DNA of 64,000 bases, taken from NCBI GenBank assembly GCA_039090855.1, contig CM077012.1, positions 142,386,541 to 142,450,540 of the forward strand, in the 5' to 3' direction. The stretch is from Macrothele yani (Eukaryota; Arthropoda; Arachnida; Araneae; Macrothelidae). The position numbers were made by a program, and so were the translations under genes. Shown here in pieces: positions 53,773-61,188 of the stretch (position 1 is the stretch's first letter; each line of letters begins with the position of its first letter). The notes under the pieces are model-generated. The model was not told the DNA's origin and did not search any database. It saw only the letters and a list, made by a program, of their open reading frames with translations.

Positions 53773-56121
53773 ATGTTCAGCAGTAGACAGAATGAGGGCG
53801 CACATTTGGACTTTCTACTCAATTGCAAAGAATTACAGGTTATTCCTAAGTTTTTGACTATTGATAGGCGTGCTGTTTCACCCAGAGACGCCCACATTCT
53901 GTCTACTGCTGAACATAAGAGGTTAATTGGTATGATACGATGCAAACGATCTTTCATTGACCTCCTTAATAGGAAATCATACAACGCTTATGTTTGGCTA
54001 ACAAAAGTAACTCACCCTATCTTGTTAGATAGAGTCATGACTATACACAATTCTGTTTTTACGACCGAACTTAGACATTTGCAGACTAAACACATCAATA
54101 AACTTGGTGCACTTATGGCATACAGACCTTATAACTCAGTTAATCCTTCAAGATCTTCAGTGCCTAATAACGTAGCATCAAGTAGTTATGTTAATTACAG
54201 CACTATATCTATTAATACCACCCAAGCAACTGCACTGAATCGTGGACCTAAATTCTGCTATCCAGACACTAATTACAATAAAGTTGATATTATAGTCCAA
54301 ACAGAAGCTATTATGCGGAAACTTCCGTTCTACGAACAAGAACCAACACGGAATCGGATTACCCGAGCTCTGTCTGTCAACGCAGCGAAAACTCAAACGA
54401 TACACACTAAGAACTTACAGTTTGAGAAGTAACAACTCCTCCAGCTTTCTGAAAACCCTGCTATTTCCATCACTACAGCTGATAAGTCACACCAACTGGT
54501 TATTTTGGACCACTCTGAATATACTCGAAAATTGTCTGAAGCTATCGATAAAATACCGCATGAGGTATTCAGAACTGATCCTACTCGTACCACTATCATT
54601 GCCCTTAGCAAACTCAAAATCAGGGTTTCCTTCCCCCCTCCATTGTTAATAATATGCATCCACCCCATTGACCTAGGATTCCCGAATTGTTTGGCAAAGT
54701 GAAATTGCATACAGAGGGCCAACCCATTCGCCCATTGGTTTCGGGTTATGCTAACCCCACCCGGCCCTTAGAAAAAAGCCTTACTTCGTTTTTGAAACCT
54801 TTTGATTTCTCATTCTCAGTTTTCCATTCATAGTTCGAACCAAGCACTTGCCAAAATTAAGTCCTTTGACTTTTGGGATCACCCTTTCATCCTAGCGTCG
54901 TTGGATGTTGTTTCCCTTTTTCCCTAGTATCCCTCTTGATTCTGCCCATTTTATTATTGAAGACATGCTCCCGACTTTAGGTGTAACCCCTACTGAGAGT
55001 CTGGCAATCATTGAAGCTTTAAGACTAATTGCTCGGCGAACATTTTTTCGATTCAATAACACCATGTTTCGTCAGACTGGGTTCACCTTTTCACCACTTT
55101 TAGCTGAGATAGTTTTACAGCACCTTGAGAATAATGTCCTTCAACAGTGCCTTCTAAAACCTTTATTTTATATGAGATATGTTGATGAAATTTTAGTAGC
55201 ATGGCCACATTCTGTTGATGATTTACATGAGTTCGCCGACCTTTTATCTGCGCCCCTTTCCAACCATCAATTTTACTGTTGAATTAGAGGATCAGAATTC
55301 TTTACCTTTCTTGGATCTGTTCTTGACTCGGTTTCCCTCCACTCGGTCGTTCTCTTTCCGGGTTTTTCGTAAACCCCCTTTTTCTGATACCTTTTTCTTC
55401 ATTCAGTCCTCCACAACACAAGAATGCAGCTTTTGCATTCCTGATTGACCGAGCTTATACTCACTCATCTTCTGCCACCCTAAGGACCCGTGAAATTCAA
55501 AATATTTTTGATTTGGCTAACCAATTTGGCTATCTTCGCCATTACGTGCTAAAACAACTGCATAAATGCCAACGTTCTAAACTCTCTACATTATAAAGAA
55601 ATAGTCAAGCTAACACCTATGTAGGTTCCATTGATTACATCCCCGATGTCGTACAGATCCTGAAAAAAGCGTGTGCCAAGCAAAATATGGATATTGGAAT
55701 TCAGACTCAAAAATTACTTTCTTTGGTCAAAAGATATCGTGATAAAGTCAACCCTTTACATAGACACGGAGTGTACGCTATACCTCTAAAAGCTACTCTC
55801 CCTAATGTGCATGATTCCAGATATATAGGATCCACCCTTCGAAATATTTCGACTAGGATTTCTGAACATGCCTACAATGCAAGGAAAGGATCGTGCGCTA
55901 CAGCATTATCTCGACTGGTTAATCAGGGCTGCCATATACCGGATTGGAACAATGTTAAATACTTAGCAACAGCATCCAACAAAACTAATTTACTATTTAT
56001 GGAGAGCATTTTTATCAACTTATTCTCCAACCAATGCTGTAACGATGACTCACCATGTATATTACCATCGTCATGGAGACATTTCATTTTTAATCATTGT
56101 ACATTTTATCACAATTCATAA
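53773..56121 (+). pseudogene. Penelope RT/GIY-YIG gene, copy B
   Basis: The N-terminal frame 53773-54432 (LLNCKELQVIPKFLTIDRRA, HKRLIGMIRCKRSFIDLLNR) is the Penelope-specific leader. Next come LSENPAISITTADKSHQLVI (54440-54500, entry to the RT), ILASLDVVSLFPSIPLDSAH (about 54890-54950, needs a shift), QTGFTFSPLLAEIVLQHLEN (about 55070-55130), FYMRYVDEILVAWPHSVDDL (55166-55225; YVDE at 55178-55189) and SFRVFRKPPFSDTFFF (about 55350). The nuclease follows: KVNPLHRHGVYAIPLK and SRYIGSTLRNISTRISEHAY (55747-55875). At least four frameshifts or stops are present. In other Penelope proteins, including PLE-1 here, the motif is YVDD. Confidence 0.88.
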
Positions 56122-56274
56122 TTCATACCATCATATTAACCTGTAGTGATTTTTATTTGTGTATGTGTATATCATGCTGAAGTGCGCTTGCGTCAAATGG
56201 AACTACGTCATCCAACAAGTGGCTTTAGGTGACTAACCACCTCCTTATAAACGGGAGTTTGGCCCAATATGTTG

Positions 56275-56308
56275 CCCGATGATGGACCCAGTGTGGGTCC
56301 GAAAGTAC
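56275..56308 (+). ncRNA. Hammerhead-like hairpin, PLE-2 copy B
   Basis: CCGATGA at 56276-56282, stem GGACCC (56284-56289) with GGGTCC (56295-56300), GAAA at 56301-56304, then the self-complementary AGTACT. Position in the 3' region matches hammerhead-bearing Penelope repeats. Self-cleavage is doubtful because an invariant core base differs. Confidence 0.4.
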
Positions 56309-56758
56309 TAGCATGTTTCCTGTGATGGTTTTTAGATGTAAATAAAGTTCATTTTTTAATTGCAACTGAGACCTGCTTTTTAAATCGTGTAACGACAGCA
56401 TTGTGAAGGTGGTTATTATATGTTTTTAATTGATTGATGATTGATTCTATCAACTAATTTGTTGATTGTTTGGTTGTATTAACTTGATTCTTTATACTGT
56501 ATATCGAAAAATAAATAAATAACATTATGTTAATTTAAGCGTATAGAAACGTTGCTGTTGTTCCAGCAAAGATCTTATATTCACTTTAACGAGTGCCTTG
56601 TAGGTAATGTGCAGATTATCTAGGTAATTTGCAGATTACCTAGGTAATTTGAGAAATGAAACAATTTTCGGCACTTTAACGGATCACCCTAGTTAATCTG
56701 CACATTACCTAGATAATCTGTAGAATAAATGATTTCTGCACTTTAGCGGTAACAGATA

Positions 56759-57510
56759 CATTTTCTTTCGTTCTGATTGAGTGCCCTTGAATTCTGCGAA
56801 AGGCGATACGGAGTCTAGTGAAGCAACAAATTACGCAGTGCAGTGATTGGGAAATGCTATCCAACTGTCGTTCAACTTGACAGAATATTTTTACTTGAGG
56901 TGAACGGAACAGGAAAGAACTCGCACAAATTCAGGTGCTTTCATTCATGTTTGTTTCATTTAATTTTTACTTATCTTACTCTGTCGTCGAACTGATGGGT
57001 AGGTTCTACATCTCACTTCTAAATGATCAGCAGAACGGAAAATGACCCGGTGTCTCCCCTTACTCCTCCAGTGTAGTATTAAGATATAAAAAATACTGCT
57101 TTCAAGAACTAAGTGTATTAGTCTGCTTGGGGTGCCAAGATGTCTCATTTCGACCCTGCCTGTCCTTTGTTTTGGGGAAGTAGAGTTGTAATTACTACCG
57201 TTACTATTATCACAACGCAGATGGCTAACGCACCCGCGCTGTGTACAGAGTGGGTGGTGGATGCTTCTGTCTGGGACTCTACTCCGGCCCAATGGCCCTG
57301 ACGACGGACGGCCTGAGGTTGAAGGCTCCATATGAAATCTGCGCCGGACGCATGCTGCTCCTGACACCTCGGCCTTAGGCCAACCACCCAGTTAAGGTAG
57401 CATGGCTACGTAACCTATATTACGGCTTGCTTCCATGGGGGCAGCGATGGACCTCCTTGTCAATGTTAAGAAAGTAAGCAAGAATAGTAATTGCTGAAAC
57501 CAGTTTTCAG
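56759..57510. other. Unassigned, partly GC-rich spacer
   Basis: A 135-residue minus frame (56960-57367) has no recognisable motif; base composition changes to GC-rich near 57200-57400. It could hold host UTR or exon sequence, but nothing supports that. Confidence 0.35.
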
Positions 57511-57729
57511 CCGCCCCGGTGGCGCAGTGATCTAAGCCATGGCTTCTGATCATTCGTTCGAGATGTCCGGGTTCGAATCCCCGTGAGGCATGGATGTTGT
57601 GTTTGTCTTATGGCATTGGCTCTCTCCCTTCCCTCGAGCCAATGGCCCTAAATAAGGGAGGGGCGACTGCTTATAGCCCACTGAGTTGCTCACGGTGGTC
57701 GTTAAACCTCCAATCAAAAAAAAAAAAAA
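57511..57729 (+). mobile_element. tRNA-derived SINE, copy 10 (GA subfamily)
   Basis: SINE with B box GGGTTCGAATCCC, GA diagnostic and A tail. The target duplication is CAGTTTTCAG at 57501-57510 and 57730-57739. The head has a 3-4 bp gap before the B box. Confidence 0.93.
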
Positions 57730-57995
57730 CAGTTTTCAGGAAACTGTGTGTACAAAGCTAGAAACAGAACATAGGATTGAACTTGGTGTTGAAGAGAGAG
57801 GGAAATTGGGTACAGTACACTTAAAAAAAATCTGAAATTCAAGAGCCACTTTCCGTGATTTCTTTTGTGAATTAACGAAGCATATTTCTGACAACTTTTT
57901 CCGTGAAATGACGGGAAAAAACCCTGAATTTCACGGATTTTTCATACGCCAGAAAAAATTCTGAATTTTCAGAAACTTTTCCGTGATTCCTTTCT

Positions 57996-58220
57996 TTTTT
58001 TTTTTTTTTTTTTATTGGAGGTTTAACGACCACCATGAGCAACTCAATGAGCTATAAGCAGTCGCCCGTCCCTAATTTAGGGTCACTGGTTCCAGGGAAC
58101 GGAGAGAGCCAGTGCCGTAAGACAAACACAACATCCATGCCTCACCGGGATTCGAACCCGGACCCCTTTCGGACGAATGATCAGAGGCCATCGCTTAGAC
58201 CACTGCGCCACCGGGGCGGC
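57996..58220 (-). mobile_element. tRNA-derived SINE, copy 11 (GA subfamily)
   Basis: Minus-strand SINE next to the left end of the Tc1 below. The target duplication is GATTCCTTTCT at 57985-57995 and 58221-58231. The GA diagnostic is seen as CATGCCTCACCGGG. Confidence 0.94.
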
Positions 58221-58235
58221 GATTCCTTTCTCATA

Positions 58236-59383
58236 CACGGGGTGGTCATAATAGTACTTCGCTGGGACACCTTTTGCCTTTAATACTGCGTCGGTTCTTC
58301 GTGGCATGGACTCCACGAGATGTTGATAGGTGGTTTGTGGAATCTGAGACCATGCTTGATGAATAGCACTTTCCAGGAGTGTGAGGTTGCAGGGTTGTGG
58401 ATTCAGCTGTCTGATGGCTCGTTCAACTTCATTACACAAATTCTCAATGGGGTTGAGATCTGGAGATTATGGGGGCCACCTAAACAAAATAAACTTACTG
58501 GCATGTTCCTGAAACCGATCCTGTACAACACGAGCACTATGGCAGGACGCATTATCTTGTTGAAAGTAGCCATCGCCATTGGGATAAACCATCCACATGA
58601 CAGGATGCACTTGGTCCGCAACGATGTTTAGATATGATGTGCCAGCCAGACGTTGATCAACACGAATTAAAGCGCCCAAAGCATCCCCCAAACCATAACG
58701 TTGCCTCCACCAGCTTGAAAGATTGTAGCAATTCATTTGGGGTCTATGCTTTCGTGCTGTTTCCGCCAAATTCTCACTCGGCCATCGGCATGGTGCAACT
58801 GAAAACGTGATTCATCGGACCACATAATTTGTTTCCAATTATCGACTGTCCGATCCTTGTGCTCCTGTGCGAACTGGAGACGTTTTCTCTTGTTATCTGC
58901 AGACAGCAAAGGTGTTCGAACAGGCCTTCGGCTGCCATATCCCATCCGATGTAGTGTACGGCGAACAGTGTGTGCAGAGATCATTTGAGGGGATCCTTGA
59001 TTAAGATGGTCTGTAATTTGCTGCACTATTGCCCTTCTGTTGTCTGTTACCAGTCTGCACACTCTCCGTTCCGCCAGAGCAGTCACTAGTCGATGACGAC
59101 CACACGTTGCACGTAGAGACCCAGTTTTTTGGCTGACAGTCCAGGCTTTAAACACTTTAACAACAGCTACTCTGGAACATTTCACGAATGCGGCGGTTTC
59201 GGTGATACTCGCTCCATGGCTCCGAGCTCCTACAATCATCCCACGTTGAAAGTCCGTCAAATCGCATTTTTTACCCATCTCGTCACCCAAAAATCACTTC
59301 TACTACTGTCGCAAGCATTAAGTGCAGCCATAGCTCATTTGCTTAAAACTGTCAGGTGGTCATAATAAAGTGGCCACTCAGTG
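58236..59383 (-). mobile_element. Tc1-like transposon copy 6
   Basis: Left end CACGGGGTGGTCATAATAGT after TA (58234-58235). The right end (complement CACTGAGTGGCCACTTTATT) is before TA (59384-59385), and the right subterminus also has GGTGGTCATAATA. About 1.15 kb. The two ends match only partly, so one has mutated or rearranged. Confidence 0.85.
58240..59290 (-). pseudogene. Tc1 transposase pseudogene with intact DDE residues
   Basis: From MGDEMGKKCDLTDFQRGMIV (start 59290; MGKK at 59278 equally possible): GASITETAAFVKCSRVAVVK (HTH), then QIMWSDESRFQLHHADGRVR (first Asp, about 58775-58835), an in-frame TGA near 58731, NVMVWGML, a TAA near 58667, a shift, YFQQDNASCHSARVVQDRFQ (second Asp, about 58510-58570), an in-frame TAA at about 58464-58466, and SPDLNPIENLCNEVERAIRQ (Glu, about 58405-58463). 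It ends near AKYYYDHPVYE. Four lesions. Confidence 0.9.
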
Positions 59384-59385
59384 TA

Positions 59386-60055
59386 TTAACGGGAAAACTC
59401 CGTTCTCACTTTTTCCGTATCCATATGACGAAAACATTCCGCTGATAGGAGATATTCGCGGGAATATCTGAGGTTTGAATAACTGTTAAATTTCAATAGT
59501 CTGTCGAAGTATTTGATTTTGAAGTTCTGTAGTGAGATCGGATATTGTAAATAGTACATCGCATGAATTTTGGTTACTGTGGCACAGGATATTTCTTCTA
59601 ATCTTTTTTGTTTTGTGCACCAACTATTATATACTGTGTTACCGTAAGAAACCGGGTATTTTAATTTATTTCACAGGTGATTGTACGATGTCTATGTATC
59701 AGTCTGTGGAGTCCTTAAGAAAAAAGCTACTGTAACTATCAAGAGTAAATTTTATATTTAGAAGTTTTGTGAAATAATATTATAAAACAGTACATTGCAG
59801 CTTCTCTTAAAAATAATTGTAAGTTATTGTCAGTTTAAAAGATCTAACTCCAAATCACTCTGTTGCTTCCAAAAATCACGATGAAAAAATACGTAATTTT
59901 AATAAGACCTCCTACAGAAAAAATAAAATTATTAGAAATGTATTCAAAAAGAAAAAATAAGCTCCAATAGAAAATAAAATGACTAAATCACTGATATTAC
60001 TGGAAAAAAAAATCCCTATCGCGCAATCAAGTTTTACCTTGAACGTGAACCTGGT
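59386..60055. other. Unassigned AT-rich spacer
   Basis: No coding or RNA feature recognised. Confidence 0.4.
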
Positions 60056-60056
60056 T

Positions 60057-60133
60057 CCTGTGGCATTCTGGCTCAGTGGTTAAGACGCGTTGCTTCACCC
60101 TGAAAGGCCCGGGATCGATTCTGACTTCCTGTG
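60057..60133 (+). repeat. tRNA-like SINE head fragment
   Basis: A box TGGCTCAGTGGTTAAGACG and B-box-like GGGATCGATTCTG at tRNA spacing, followed directly by a second tRNA-like unit. No anticodon arm can be folded with confidence. Confidence 0.5.
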
Positions 60134-60137
60134 CAGG

Positions 60138-60420
60138 GCCCGCGGGTGGCCTAGTGGTCAACGTTCGTGACTGCCACGGAGAAACCTCTGGTTCGATCCC
60201 AGGCCGGTACGAACGCTCGAACCACTAAATATCCGCCGTGCGTCGGATAGGTACGTTAAGCCGTCGGGCACCGGGTACTGCCCCACCCCTCTCCCCGGTA
60301 ATAAATGAGGGCGTTTTCCTCACCCTTTCTACCTTGCTTCCGTGTCACTTCCCTAGCGGGAACTGTATCCCAAATCTCATAGCTTCCTATATCTGAGGGT
60401 TGTTTAAGACCTGGTGTCAG
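60138..60420 (+). mobile_element. Second SINE family, tRNA-Gly-like head
   Basis: Head GCGGGTGGCCTAGTGGTCAA (A box), CTGCCACGG (Gly-type anticodon loop) and GGTTCGATCCCAGG (B box). The body contains GCCGTCGGGCACCGGGTACT and ends with CGGGAACTGTATCCCAAATC. Unlike the main SINE it has no A tail here. Only one copy is seen in the window. Confidence 0.55.
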
Positions 60421-60915
60421 ACACTCAATTCCTAAAATCCTCTACATATGATCTGACTACCGGTGCAAAAGGATCCTCTCGCGTAAGGGCGAAATGTCTG
60501 TTTAAATACGGAAAAACTTGAAAAGGACTTTTTCTGAAATAAACGGAATTACTGACTACGGAAAATCTGTGAAAATACAGAGGGTAAAAAAAACGGGAAC
60601 GTTTATAAACGGAAATTCCGTTAAAGGAAGGACATTTACAGGCAACTTGGCTGCTCGTTATTTTCAAAAAATTTCCGTGAATTCACACCAGTTATTTTTT
60701 ACTGTGTAGTAATTATTTTGTAGTACTCGAAATAGTACAAGTAATTATTTCGAATACTTGGGATCACACGAGTCCAAGCAGGTTAGTGCTCACCGAGAAA
60801 TTTTCCAGTATCTCGCCTGTCTAGTTCTGTCCTGAGTTGGTTATTGTGAAAGAAGAAAAAAATTATGACGGAGTAGTCTGTTATTTCCTACATGTTTCCA
60901 AGTAAGTGCTGCCAA
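60421..60915. other. Unassigned spacer
   Basis: The 80- and 63-residue frames show no known motif; short oligonucleotides around 'acggaaa' recur but not in register. Confidence 0.4.
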
Positions 60916-61184
60916 AAGAAAGAATACTATGTGCACATGATTGTTTCTAGGGTGAAGCCGTGCAAACTGACGGAGAGCCAGTACAATGAATAAATAGTTC
61001 CCCGGAACTGCTTAATTTCCTTACAGTCATACATCCGGGAGGGCTTCACCAAGAAAGAATACTATGTGCACATGATTGTTTCTAGGGTGAAGCCGTGCAA
61101 ACTGACGGAGAGCCAGTACAATAAATAAATAGTTCCCCGGAACTGCTTAATTTCCTTACAGTCATACATCCGGGAGGGATTCAC
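60916..61184 (+). repeat. 135-bp direct tandem duplication
   Basis: Two nearly identical units (60916-61050, 61051-61184) from AAGAAAGAATACTATGTGCA to CATCCGGGAGGG(C/A)TTCAC. They differ at about two bases, so the duplication is young. It abuts the RTE copy R3 5' end at about 61189. Confidence 0.95.
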
Positions 61185-61188
61185 TATT

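Larger units (their letters stand above)
52208..53797 (-). mobile_element. Penelope-like element PLE-2, copy A, internally deleted
   Basis: Minus-strand copy reading outward from the centre: an N-terminal piece (complement of 53704-53797, matching 53900-53993 of copy B) joined directly to the RT region at about 53700, so about 935 bp are missing. It then continues through the RT, linker and GIY-YIG nuclease to a shared 3' end (CACAATGCTGTCGTTACACG). Flanking Ginger1 sequence begins at 52207. It is inverted relative to copy B. Confidence 0.88.
53763..56418 (+). mobile_element. Penelope-like element PLE-2, copy B, nearly complete
   Basis: Plus-strand copy with N-terminal domain, RT, linker, GIY-YIG and the 3' region, ending at the same bases as copy A (complement) near 56418. 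Head-to-head with copy A: 53704-53797 is the inverted match of 53900-53993, leaving a short spacer. Penelope elements are known to occur in tandem or inverted pairs. Confidence 0.9.
49703..56754 (+). mobile_element. Ginger1-type DNA transposon with two nested Penelope elements
   Basis: Both ends start TGTTACCGCTAAAG (49703 and, as complement, up to 56754). The 4-bp target duplication GATA is at 49699-49702 and 56755-56758. Terminal TGTNR and 4-bp duplications are described for Ginger1 elements, whose transposase is an integrase related to Gypsy integrases. Subterminal repeats with core TAGGTAATSTGCA occur at both ends (49724-49745, 49815-49836, and several at 56600-56720) and may be transposase binding sites. 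About 4.2 kb of the length is Penelope sequence. Confidence 0.9.

Noticed and set aside
53700..53990. Inverted repeat that could be terminal repeats of a DNA transposon
   Set aside because: It is coding sequence of the Penelope N-terminal domain present in two head-to-head copies, not element termini.
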